Below, piece by piece: positions 54,350 to 62,762 of a DNA stretch of 64,000 nucleotides; within the stretch, counting starts at the first letter, position 1; each line of letters begins with the position of its first letter. A model generated the notes under the pieces. That model was given only the letters and a program-made list of their open reading frames with translations, ran no database searches and had not been told where the DNA came from. Both the position numbers and the translations under genes were made by a program. The DNA is from an uncultured Kordiimonas sp. (lineage in GTDB: Bacteria > Pseudomonadota > Alphaproteobacteria > Sphingomonadales > Kordiimonadaceae). The DNA lies in contig CANMRM010000003.1 of NCBI GenBank assembly GCA_947500295.1, positions 492,199-556,198 on the forward strand. The letters run 5' to 3'.

Positions 54350-54483
54350 GTCGTTTATTCCCTATTGTTGTTTCCTGATCGGCACCGAAATGTGTGTTTT
54401 GGCGTTGGTGCGTGATCTGTCTACGCAATCAATTTCGTTGTGCGTAGGCAGCTAGAGGTAAGAGTTATCAACGGAAATTCTGA

Positions 54484-54562
54484 TTGGCTTACCAATTGGT
54501 CTATCAATAACTAATATTGGTATGTTTTAGTGGTTGACAGGTTTGTGAACTGTGGATAGGTG
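54484..54562 (+). promoter_or_regulatory. Operator and -35 of the alginate TonB receptor
   Basis: TTGG-CTTA-CCAA (54484-54495) overlaps the perfect palindrome ACCAATTGGT (54491-54500), the same core as upstream of the GntR gene. A -35 TTGACA is at 54534-54539; the -10 is weak (around 54556-54562). A related CCAA-ATAA-TTGG occurs inside codons 8-11 of the receptor (54655-54666). Confidence 0.6.
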
Positions 54563-54633
54563 TTGAAGGTGGGAGAGAGGCATGCCTTGATGACAAGCTG
54601 CATGCTTGATCAGCATATCCATGGGAGGGAAAC

Positions 54634-57600
54634 ATGCGGTCAGTATCAAAAAAACCAAATAATTGGTCGGCCAATAAACATGCCGTTTCACTGAAGGCGA
54701 TGTTGCTTGCTAGCGCTGCACTGCCGTTTGCGAGCTTGAATGTTGCTGCGCAGGACGCCGCAGCGGATGATGCCGACGACCTCGAAGAGATTGTGGTGAC
54801 CGGTATTCGCGCTTCTCTTGCGAGTGCATTGGCTGAAAAACGTCAGGCGGCGAATCTGGTTGAAGTTATCCGCGCGCAGGACATTGGTAAGCTTCCTGAC
54901 CAGAACCTCGCTGAAGTGCTTGAAAACATCACAGGTATTCAAATTACCAGGACAGCTGGTGTTGGTACTGGCGTGCAAATCCGGGGCACCAATGCTAACC
55001 GCACCGAGATTAACGGTGTTTCCACCGTGGGGTCTGGGTCAGGCCGTACGGGCATCAGTTTCGAAGACGTTTCCGCATCGATCATTGCTGCGGTAGAGGT
55101 TATCAAAGCGCCGGAAGCCAGAACGATTGAAGGTTCGGTCGGTGGTACAATTAACCTGCGCACAATTCGCCCCCTTGACCTGAGTGAACCGCTGCTCGCT
55201 TTCCGAGCGCAGGGTGAACACAGCAACCTTGCCGAAACCGTGACCCCAAGGTTCTCCGGCACCGTGGGTAACAGTTGGGAGACAAGCGCAGGCAAGTTCG
55301 GTGCCGTGATCAGTGCCAGCTACACCGAGCAGGAAGCGGTTTCATTCCGACCGCGTGTCGATCGGGATGGCGGTCTTGTGGAAAATGTTAACGCTGACGT
55401 TATTAGGGGTGGGGATCTACAGGATCCAGCCGACCGGCCCGCGGCCCAGGCGTTTGATTTTCTCGGTATTCAGTTTCTCAATCAGGAACTGGAGAACTTC
55501 GAGTTTGAGACCCTGAATATTGCCGGCACGCTTGAGTGGGCGCCAAACGACAATCTGAAATTTTACTTTGACGCCGTTGTCAATGATCAGGAGCGCCGGC
55601 AGGACAGCTCCAGAATTCAGGGCTCGGGTGTTAGCAGTGTTCGTGACATCAATGTCCCCAACACGTTTGAAACAGTTAACTTCGGTTCATTGGGCGGGGT
55701 AAACCTTGGCAGCATCCAGGTGGCGTCGAGCGGCACAATCCAGCCGAATTTGTCTGTTGATGATGACGATCCGAACCTGCGTTTCTCAAGCGATACAGGC
55801 GCGCGTGTCACAGACAGCAGGATTTTTACGCTTGGCACAGACTGGCAAACCGGGCGGCTTTCGGGCCGGATAGAGGGCTCGATTTCCACCTCTGATACGG
55901 AGAACCCCAATCTCAGCACCACATTGAACTTTATTAACCCGAATCCGCTTACGCCGCTTGATGGCAGCAGTAACGACAATAGCGTACCGTTCATCTACGA
56001 TTTCACCGGCGGTGCCCTGACATTCGGTGTGGACTTCGCTTCACCATTTGCACCATCAGTGGCGGACCTGACCAACCCAAACAATGTTGTTCTGGATGCG
56101 GTTACAGTCGGACGTAACACAACCGAGAATGAAGAATACGCATTCCGCGCGGATTTTACCTACGATCTAGAGGGCATCATCCTCGACAACGCGATCACTT
56201 CAGTTGATTTTGGCTATCGCTACAACGAGACCTCGAGCGCGTTTGACCAAGTTCGCTCCAGTATTGGTCTTAGCCAGATTGCGGATAGTCCAAACGGTTC
56301 GCTGTTCGCCGATCTTCTGGTGCCAGGCCCATCCAACTTCGGTGACGCTGATGATAGGGATTTGGCATTCCGGAATTTTCTTCTGATCGACCCAAACCGG
56401 GCCTTTTCTGACCCGGACGGAACTTTGGCTATTTTGCAGGCTGCTCTTGCCTCGCAACCCGGCATGAGAACCTTGTCAGACCCTTCGTCAGACAATTCCG
56501 CCTTCTTTGACATCAAAGAAAAAACCCATGCAGCCTATGCGCAGGTGAACTTCGATTTTGGAGCGATACGAGGCAACTTTGGTATGCGGTATATCGATAC
56601 GACCATTGACTCGCTTGGTAATTCCATTATCGGCGATGAAGTAAGCCAGGTCGTGACCAGTGGTGGCTACAGTGAATGGCTCCCGCGCCTTAACCTGGTT
56701 GCAAGCTTGCGTGACGATATCCAGCTTCGCGCAAGTTGGAGCGAAGATATCAGGCGTCCTGATTTCAATGACCTGTCAACGTCTGTAACCTTCCCCACCG
56801 GCCCGAACAATGCCGTGGAAATCGGAAACCCAAACCTGGAGCCGGAAACGGTTACATCGTTTGATGTTTCTGCTGAATGGTACTTCGCACCGGCGTCGGT
56901 GATCAGTGTTGGTTTCTTCCACAAAGAGCGTTCCAACCTGTTTGTCACTCAGCTGGAGGATGTGCCGGTTGACGGGAACGGTTTCCGCGACATTACACCA
57001 CCGTGTGAGGGTGGCGGTATTTTCAACCCCATTCCCGATCGCAATGTATTGTCTGACCAACCCGGAAATGGTCTGTGTGTTCCAATTGAAACAATCGTCA
57101 ACGACACGGGAAAAACCACCCAGACAGGTTTTGAATTTGCCTTCCAGTACAGTCTGACCGAGTGGGAAGACGCACTTGGCGACTTCGGCTGGATGTCAGG
57201 CTTTGGTATTATCGCCAACTACACCATCCAGGATTTTGACGGCGGTGAAGCGACAAACACTTCTGCTTCACGCGGGACAGATGTCTTCAACGCCATCAAC
57301 GGAATTTATGACGACGCGAACTTTGTACCGGTAACGGCAGTGCAAGGCCTTCTGGACCTCTCCGAAAACGCCTACAACGTCACTCTATTCTACGAGAAAT
57401 ATGGCATTTCTGCCCGTGCTCGCTACACGTGGCGCGAGGCGTTCCGCACAGATGATACTGCCGCAGGTGCCAGCCGTAACAGTACCTTCGGGTTCCCGGT
57501 TGTGACAGATAGCAGAGGGCAGCTTAACGCCAGTATTAATTATGCTGTCACTGAAAACCTGAGCATCGGGATTGAAGGTGTTAACCTCACCAAGTCAAAA

Positions 57601-57693
57601 ATCAGACAGTTTTGCGTAAACGAAGATGCACTGTTGTGCTTCCAGGGCTTGCCGGACCGGAGGATTACGTTTGGGGCAGCCTACCGTTTCTAG
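54634..57693 (+). CDS. TonB-dependent receptor (Xanthomonas-Caulobacter type) of the alginate locus
   Basis: A 1019-residue receptor. Signal peptide (to about residue 40, NVAAQ), then the TonB box EEIVVTGIRASLASALAEKRQA, the plug (DQNLAEVLENITGIQITRTAGVGTGVQIRGTNANRTEINGV, VEVIKAPEARTIEGSVGGTINL) and a long barrel ending ITFGAAYRF. These features match the large TonB receptors of the TIGR01782 group that import oligosaccharides. GGGAGGGAAAC precedes ATG 54634. It is followed by PL6 and PL17 lyases, so alginate oligomers are the likely cargo. Confidence 0.95.
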   Translation: MRSVSKKPNNWSANKHAVSLKAMLLASAALPFASLNVAAQDAAADDADDLEEIVVTGIRASLASALAEKRQAANLVEVIRAQDIGKLPDQNLAEVLENITGIQITRTAGVGTGVQIRGTNANRTEINGVSTVGSGSGRTGISFEDVSASIIAAVEVIKAPEARTIEGSVGGTINLRTIRPLDLSEPLLAFRAQGEHSNLAETVTPRFSGTVGNSWETSAGKFGAVISASYTEQEAVSFRPRVDRDGGLVENVNADVIRGGDLQDPADRPAAQAFDFLGIQFLNQELENFEFETLNIAGTLEWAPNDNLKFYFDAVVNDQERRQDSSRIQGSGVSSVRDINVPNTFETVNFGSLGGVNLGSIQVASSGTIQPNLSVDDDDPNLRFSSDTGARVTDSRIFTLGTDWQTGRLSGRIEGSISTSDTENPNLSTTLNFINPNPLTPLDGSSNDNSVPFIYDFTGGALTFGVDFASPFAPSVADLTNPNNVVLDAVTVGRNTTENEEYAFRADFTYDLEGIILDNAITSVDFGYRYNETSSAFDQVRSSIGLSQIADSPNGSLFADLLVPGPSNFGDADDRDLAFRNFLLIDPNRAFSDPDGTLAILQAALASQPGMRTLSDPSSDNSAFFDIKEKTHAAYAQVNFDFGAIRGNFGMRYIDTTIDSLGNSIIGDEVSQVVTSGGYSEWLPRLNLVASLRDDIQLRASWSEDIRRPDFNDLSTSVTFPTGPNNAVEIGNPNLEPETVTSFDVSAEWYFAPASVISVGFFHKERSNLFVTQLEDVPVDGNGFRDITPPCEGGGIFNPIPDRNVLSDQPGNGLCVPIETIVNDTGKTTQTGFEFAFQYSLTEWEDALGDFGWMSGFGIIANYTIQDFDGGEATNTSASRGTDVFNAINGIYDDANFVPVTAVQGLLDLSENAYNVTLFYEKYGISARARYTWREAFRTDDTAAGASRNSTFGFPVVTDSRGQLNASINYAVTENLSIGIEGVNLTKSKIRQFCVNEDALLCFQGLPDRRITFGAAYRF

Positions 57694-57843
57694 AAATTCC
57701 CTTAGTCAGCAGGTCATCAATGTAAAAGTTGGTGGCCTGTTGCAGATAGACGGGGACACGCAATAACCGCTGCAAATTTGCGGACGATTTGTTTGAAATG
57801 GCGAATTGGCTTTAAATGGCCGGAGTAGGCAAAAAAACATGAC

Positions 57844-57883
57844 GGTAGGCACCTATCACTATGGAAACATTTCGGTGCCTGCC
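57844..57883 (+). other. Leader hairpin before the PL6 gene
   Basis: GGTAGGCACC (57844-57853) pairs with GGTGCCTGCC (57874-57883), one G-T pair, around a 20-nt loop. It lies 45 nt before the PL6 start without a following T run. It may be an mRNA processing or stability element that separates expression of receptor and lyases. Confidence 0.4.
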
Positions 57884-57927
57884 GCCCGAGAAATTGCACC
57901 AATCTGATTTCGCTTGGGTAAAGAGAT

Positions 57928-60213
57928 ATGACTGTTCGTTTAACTTTTATGTTGGTTCTGGCTCTGGTGGTGGTTCTGCCGATATCTGGCTGTGCGGAGA
58001 GCTCTGACAGTCGGATTTTTGTCAGTGATCAGCAGGAGTTTGATGCGGCTGTCGATGCGGCAAAGCCGGGTGATGTCCTTGTCATGAAGGACGGCATCTG
58101 GCGTGACTTCGAAATCGTTTTCGAGGGCGAAGGTTTACCTGATGCACCGATCACTTTGACCACAGAAACGAAGGGTGGTGTGATCTTGTCTGGTCAGAGC
58201 AACCTCAGGCTTGCAGGCAATCACCTTGTTGTATCCGGCCTCGTGTTCCGGGACGGGTACACGCCAACAAGCGAAGTGGTTGCGTTCCGCAAAGACAAAG
58301 ATCATTTGGCGAACAACAGCCGTGTCACTGAAGTGGTGATTGACAATTACAACAACCAGGAGCGCCGCGAAAGCGACTTTTGGGTCATGATGTACGGCAA
58401 AAACAACCGGTTTGACCATAATCATCTTGTGGGCAAACGAAACCGGGGCGTGACGATGGCAGTGCGGCTTAACACCGAGGCCAGCCAGGAAAACAATCAT
58501 CGCATCGACCATAACTATTTCGGGCCGCGATCCATCCTTGGGTCCAATGGCGGTGAGACACTTCGCATCGGCACCAGCCATTATTCACTGACCAATTCGA
58601 ACACCACTGTCGAAAATAACTATTTCGACCGCACTAATGGCGAGCTGGAGATTATCTCCATTAAATCTGCCGGTAACATCATTCGCGCCAACACCTTCTT
58701 TGAGGCACGCGGCACCCTGACGATGCGCCATGGCAATGGAAATTTGATCGAGGACAATGTCTTCTTCGGCAACGGCAAAGACCACACTGGCGGCATACGT
58801 GTAATCAACGCGGACCACACAATTCGCAACAACTATATGGAGGGCCTTACAGGCTACAGGTTTGGCGGTGCTTTTGTGGTGATGAACGGCGTGCCCAACT
58901 CGCCGATCAACCGGTATCATCAGGTTCACAATGTGACCATTGAGAACAACAGCATTGTTGCAAGTGATCATATCCAGCTGGCGGCTGGTAGCGATCAGGA
59001 AAGAAGCGCAGTACCGGAAGACAGCATCTTTCAGCGCAACCTGATAGCCAACGACCCGGGCCGCGATATCTTCACGGTTTATGACGATGTGTCGGGTATC
59101 GATTTTCAGGAAAACCTGCTCAATAATGTTGCCAGTCCAAAGGTCAGCAAGGGTTTTGTGAGTGAAAATGTTCAGCTTGAGCGATCACAGTCAGGCCTAC
59201 TGCTGCCCACGTCACAGCAACAGGTCGGGTTCGGTGTCAGCCCGGATCTGATCCCGACAGCAAAAGAAGCAACCGGCGTCAGCTGGTACCCGAAAGAAGA
59301 GCAGGGTGTCCAGTTTGACACAGGACGCACCATAGAAGTTGAACCGGGCAAAGATACACTCACGCGTGCCGTCTCTGCTGCAGCTGCCGGCGATGTCCTG
59401 ACGCTTAAGGACGGTATTTACAGTGTTAGCCGGGTCATCGATATAACCAAGCCGGTGACCATTCGGTCAGCCAGTCCCGTGAACGAGGCGCCTGCCTCTG
59501 GTATCGAGATCACCTACAGTCGCACAACGCTTTTCGAAATAAAAAACGGGGGCGCGCTGAAACTTCACGGCTTGAAGGTTAGCGGTAGAGACGCGCCGGA
59601 CGCCGCGGGCAACTCAGTTGTCAGGACCAGCAAATACTCCATGCTCAGAAACTATGAACTGATAGTGGAGCGCTGCGAGTTCAAGGAGCTTGATATAAAC
59701 CACTCTTTCAGTTTTCTGACAGTTTCACTCAGCACATTCGCGGACAATATCGTCATCAAAGACAGCAGCTTTACCGATGTTACAGGTGCCATCATGAAGC
59801 TTGATCGGGAGTTCGAGGATTTCGGTATCTACAACGCTGAATATGTTACGATCAGCGGCTCCAGCTTCAATAATGTTCAGGGCGCATTGGTGGATTTTTA
59901 CCGCGGCGGCACGGATGAAAGCACCTTCGGCCCGCATTTCTCCCTTTCCGCGTCCACTCTGAACAACGTGGGTGGCGGTAGGCGCAATAAATCCCAGGCT
60001 TCCGTATATCTCCACGGTGTTCAGGTTACGGATATCTCGGATACCAGCTTCAGCAACAGCAAGCCGATCGTGATTAATCACACGGTCGGCGAGCCGCAAA
60101 CCCGGGTTCAATCAAACCGGTTTATCGGCACCGAGCTGCCGGAGGTTACAGAGCTCAATAGCGAGTTCGAAAACACCGCCGTGATCAGAGATAACGAAGT
60201 GGGAGGAAACTGA
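57928..60213 (+). CDS. Polysaccharide lyase family 6 lipoprotein (alginate lyase)
   Basis: A 761-residue lyase. The N-terminus ends in a lipobox (VVLPISGC), so it is a lipoprotein. The parallel beta-helix fold is shown by repeated N-rich rungs (VIDNYNNQERRESDFWVMM, FDHNHLVGK, NGGETLRIGTS, EIISIKSAGN, TLTMRHGNGN). The K in IISIKS and R in TMRHG are in the positions of the catalytic Lys and Arg of PL6. A second beta-helix domain follows (about 470-760). PL6 cleaves alginate by beta-elimination. It precedes PL17 with a 1-nt gap after TGA. Confidence 0.93.
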   Translation: MTVRLTFMLVLALVVVLPISGCAESSDSRIFVSDQQEFDAAVDAAKPGDVLVMKDGIWRDFEIVFEGEGLPDAPITLTTETKGGVILSGQSNLRLAGNHLVVSGLVFRDGYTPTSEVVAFRKDKDHLANNSRVTEVVIDNYNNQERRESDFWVMMYGKNNRFDHNHLVGKRNRGVTMAVRLNTEASQENNHRIDHNYFGPRSILGSNGGETLRIGTSHYSLTNSNTTVENNYFDRTNGELEIISIKSAGNIIRANTFFEARGTLTMRHGNGNLIEDNVFFGNGKDHTGGIRVINADHTIRNNYMEGLTGYRFGGAFVVMNGVPNSPINRYHQVHNVTIENNSIVASDHIQLAAGSDQERSAVPEDSIFQRNLIANDPGRDIFTVYDDVSGIDFQENLLNNVASPKVSKGFVSENVQLERSQSGLLLPTSQQQVGFGVSPDLIPTAKEATGVSWYPKEEQGVQFDTGRTIEVEPGKDTLTRAVSAAAAGDVLTLKDGIYSVSRVIDITKPVTIRSASPVNEAPASGIEITYSRTTLFEIKNGGALKLHGLKVSGRDAPDAAGNSVVRTSKYSMLRNYELIVERCEFKELDINHSFSFLTVSLSTFADNIVIKDSSFTDVTGAIMKLDREFEDFGIYNAEYVTISGSSFNNVQGALVDFYRGGTDESTFGPHFSLSASTLNNVGGGRRNKSQASVYLHGVQVTDISDTSFSNSKPIVINHTVGEPQTRVQSNRFIGTELPEVTELNSEFENTAVIRDNEVGGN

Positions 60214-60214
60214 C

Positions 60215-62401
60215 ATGCGGGCGGTTTCTGCATTCATATCCATCTTGCTTCTCTGGTTGATAGCCGGCTCAGCCTCGTACGCGGTTCTCGATGCGCATCA
60301 AGGCTTTGCTTATCAGGACAGCACGCTGTTCAGTCGTGCAGTAGAGGAAACCCGCCGGACAATAGATGCTGAAATTCTTAAGCCCATTGATGTACCCGTG
60401 CCGCAGGATGCCGGGGGCGGATACACACACGAACAGCACAAGCGAAACTATAAATCTATCTATGATGCCGGCCGCCTTTATGCGGTGACCGGCGAGGAAA
60501 AGTACGCTGATTACGCCAAGCGTTTGTTATTTGCATACGCAGACCTGTATCCAACCCTGGGCGAGCACCCGAAAAAGAAAGAGCAGACCCCAGGCAGGTT
60601 GTTTTGGCAGAGCCTGAATGAAAGCGTCTGGCTGGTGGTGTCGATACAAGGCTACGACGCCATAAAATCGGCTCTATCCACAGAGGAACGGGAGCGCATA
60701 GAAACAGGCGTTTTGCGTCCTGTCGCCTATTTCCTCTCAGAGGGCGCACCGGAGACTTTCAACAAGATCCACAATCACGGAACGTGGGCGACTGCTGCGG
60801 TCGGTATGACGGGTTATGTACTTGATGATGCCAGCCTGGTGGAGAAGGCTCTTTACGGGCTCGACCTTTCCGGGCAGGGCGGGTTCATGCGCCAGCTTGA
60901 TGAGCTGTTTTCCCCAACCGGCTACTATAGCGAAGGACCTTATTATCAACGTTATGCATTAATGCCGTTCGTGTTGTTTGCTGCCGCTATTGAGGCCAAC
61001 CAGCCCGAGCGAAAAATTTTCGAACATCGTGACGGTATTCTCAAAAAAGCCATATATTCAACCATCCAGCTTAGCTATGGCGACTTTTTCTTCCCCATCA
61101 ATGACGCCCTCAAGGACAAAGGGTTAAACACGATGGAACTGATGCACGCCAGTTCGATTGCCTTTGATCTGACCGGGGATAAATCACTGCTCCCAATTGC
61201 TGGGAAGCAATCGGCGCTGCCATTGACAGAGGCCGGCCTGAAAGTTGCCTTGGCAATGGAAGCAGGTGCTGCTGATCCATTTGATTACAAATCCATGCTG
61301 CATATGGACGGCACCGCTGGTCGTGATGGGGCGCTCGCCGTTTTGCGAACCGGTACAGGCGACGATCACCAGGCGCTCGTGATAAAAAACACAGCGCAAG
61401 GCATGGGGCACGGCCATTTCGACAAGCTCGGATGGCTGTATTATGACGCGGGTCATGAGGTGATCCTGGACTATGGTGCCGCCCGTTTCCTGAACGTGGA
61501 AGCCAAGAACGGCGGTCATTACCTCCCGGAGAACAGAAGCTGGGCCAAGCAGACAGTTGCCCACAATACACTCGTAGTGGATGAGACAAGTCATTTCGGT
61601 GGCAAAACCAACATCGGTGAGCAGTATCAGCCTGAGCAGCTTTTGTTCTTGGCCGGTGGCCAGGTTCAGCTTTCTGCAGCGCACATGGAAGGGGCGTATG
61701 AAGATGTTTCTTTCACGCGCCTGATGGCAACTATCACCGATGACGCCCTTGATTTTCCCATTGTGCTGGATGTGCTGAAAACCTCTGCAGGTAATGCACA
61801 TCAGTATGATTTGCCGCTGCATTATAGCGGTCACCTGACGAATACGAGCATTGAACTTGAAAGCAACAGCAGCGGTCTCAGGCCGCTCGGGGACAAGAAT
61901 GGTTATCAGCATTTGTGGCTCAAGGCACGTGGTCCGATAGGAGATGCGCCAGCAAGTGTCACATGGATAAAAGACAAGCGCTTCTATACATACACGACAC
62001 TCGCGCCCGAAGGTTCAGAGCTTCTGTTCACCCAGCTCGGTGCAAATGACCCGAATTTCAACCTGCGACCGGAAAATGCGGTTATCACACGAACGACGTC
62101 GGCAAGTGGTGCAGTGTTTGCGTCTGTATTGGAACCTCATGGCATCTATAACCCTGCCCTTGAGTTTACGCTTAACAGCCGCAGCCAGATTGCCGGCCTG
62201 AAGCGAGTTTCAGAAAACGGCGCAGATCTGGTCTTAGTCGAGACTGTGCAAGGGAAAACCTGGGCGGCAGCCATTTCTTGGAACGCAGATCCCGACGCAG
62301 AACACAGTATTCAATTGGCAGGACAAACGGTCCGGTGGCATGGGTTTGCCGACATTCGCGAACTGAATTCAGATCATTTTGGTGGGGGGAATGATGAGTA
62401 A
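60215..62401 (+). CDS. PL17 family oligoalginate lyase
   Basis: A 728-residue exolyase that releases unsaturated monosaccharide from alginate oligomers. Signal peptide (SILLLWLIAGSASYA), an alpha/alpha toroid N-terminal domain with NHGTWATAAVGMTGY and GYYSEGPYYQRYALMPF (the Asn-His and Tyr of the active site), and a C-terminal heparinase II/III-like beta domain with GMGHGHFDKLGWLYYDAG and VAHNTLVVDET. The ATG is one base after the PL6 stop, with GGAGGAAAC upstream, so the two are translationally coupled. The cupin start overlaps its end. Confidence 0.93.
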   Translation: MRAVSAFISILLLWLIAGSASYAVLDAHQGFAYQDSTLFSRAVEETRRTIDAEILKPIDVPVPQDAGGGYTHEQHKRNYKSIYDAGRLYAVTGEEKYADYAKRLLFAYADLYPTLGEHPKKKEQTPGRLFWQSLNESVWLVVSIQGYDAIKSALSTEERERIETGVLRPVAYFLSEGAPETFNKIHNHGTWATAAVGMTGYVLDDASLVEKALYGLDLSGQGGFMRQLDELFSPTGYYSEGPYYQRYALMPFVLFAAAIEANQPERKIFEHRDGILKKAIYSTIQLSYGDFFFPINDALKDKGLNTMELMHASSIAFDLTGDKSLLPIAGKQSALPLTEAGLKVALAMEAGAADPFDYKSMLHMDGTAGRDGALAVLRTGTGDDHQALVIKNTAQGMGHGHFDKLGWLYYDAGHEVILDYGAARFLNVEAKNGGHYLPENRSWAKQTVAHNTLVVDETSHFGGKTNIGEQYQPEQLLFLAGGQVQLSAAHMEGAYEDVSFTRLMATITDDALDFPIVLDVLKTSAGNAHQYDLPLHYSGHLTNTSIELESNSSGLRPLGDKNGYQHLWLKARGPIGDAPASVTWIKDKRFYTYTTLAPEGSELLFTQLGANDPNFNLRPENAVITRTTSASGAVFASVLEPHGIYNPALEFTLNSRSQIAGLKRVSENGADLVLVETVQGKTWAAAISWNADPDAEHSIQLAGQTVRWHGFADIRELNSDHFGGGNDE

Positions 62402-62762
62402 TCAAAGCGAGAATTTTATTCGGCAGGTTTCGTCTGCAAACCGTGAGGTAGTCGGTGAAGGCGTGTCCCGTCAGATACTCGGATATAACGGCGATATCAT
62501 GATGGTGCGCGTGTGGTTTGACGAAGGGGCCGTTGGCCCTTTGCATAGCCACATCCATTCGCAGGTTTCCTATGTGGAAAGCGGCCGCTTTCTGGTGACG
62601 GTCGGTAACGACGTTCAAACTTTGTCGTCGGGCGACTGCTTCTTCATTCCACCCGACGTGGACCATGGCGCTGTGTGCGAAGAAGCCGGTGTGTTGCTGG
62701 ATGTCTTCAGTCCTGTACGGCAGGACTTTCTGGATGGCGGAGGGTACTCAAATGAAGCTTAA
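62394..62762 (+). CDS. kdgF: KdgF-like cupin (unsaturated uronate to keto-sugar conversion)
   Basis: A 122-residue cupin. Metal ligands are visible in GPLHSHIHSQVSYVESGRF (HxHxxxQ pattern) with a later His in VDHGAVCEEAG. KdgF proteins accelerate ring opening of the 4,5-unsaturated uronate released by exolyases, giving DEH. ATG 62394 follows GGGGGGA; ATG 62391 is equally possible. It overlaps the PL17 end by 8-11 nt, and the transporter start overlaps its own end by 11 nt, so all four are one operon. Confidence 0.88.
   Translation: MSNQSENFIRQVSSANREVVGEGVSRQILGYNGDIMMVRVWFDEGAVGPLHSHIHSQVSYVESGRFLVTVGNDVQTLSSGDCFFIPPDVDHGAVCEEAGVLLDVFSPVRQDFLDGGGYSNEA

Noticed and set aside
57717..57902. 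Minus-strand frame of 61 residues between the TonB receptor and PL6
   Set aside because: No ribosome site or motif; it covers the leader hairpin of the PL6 transcript.
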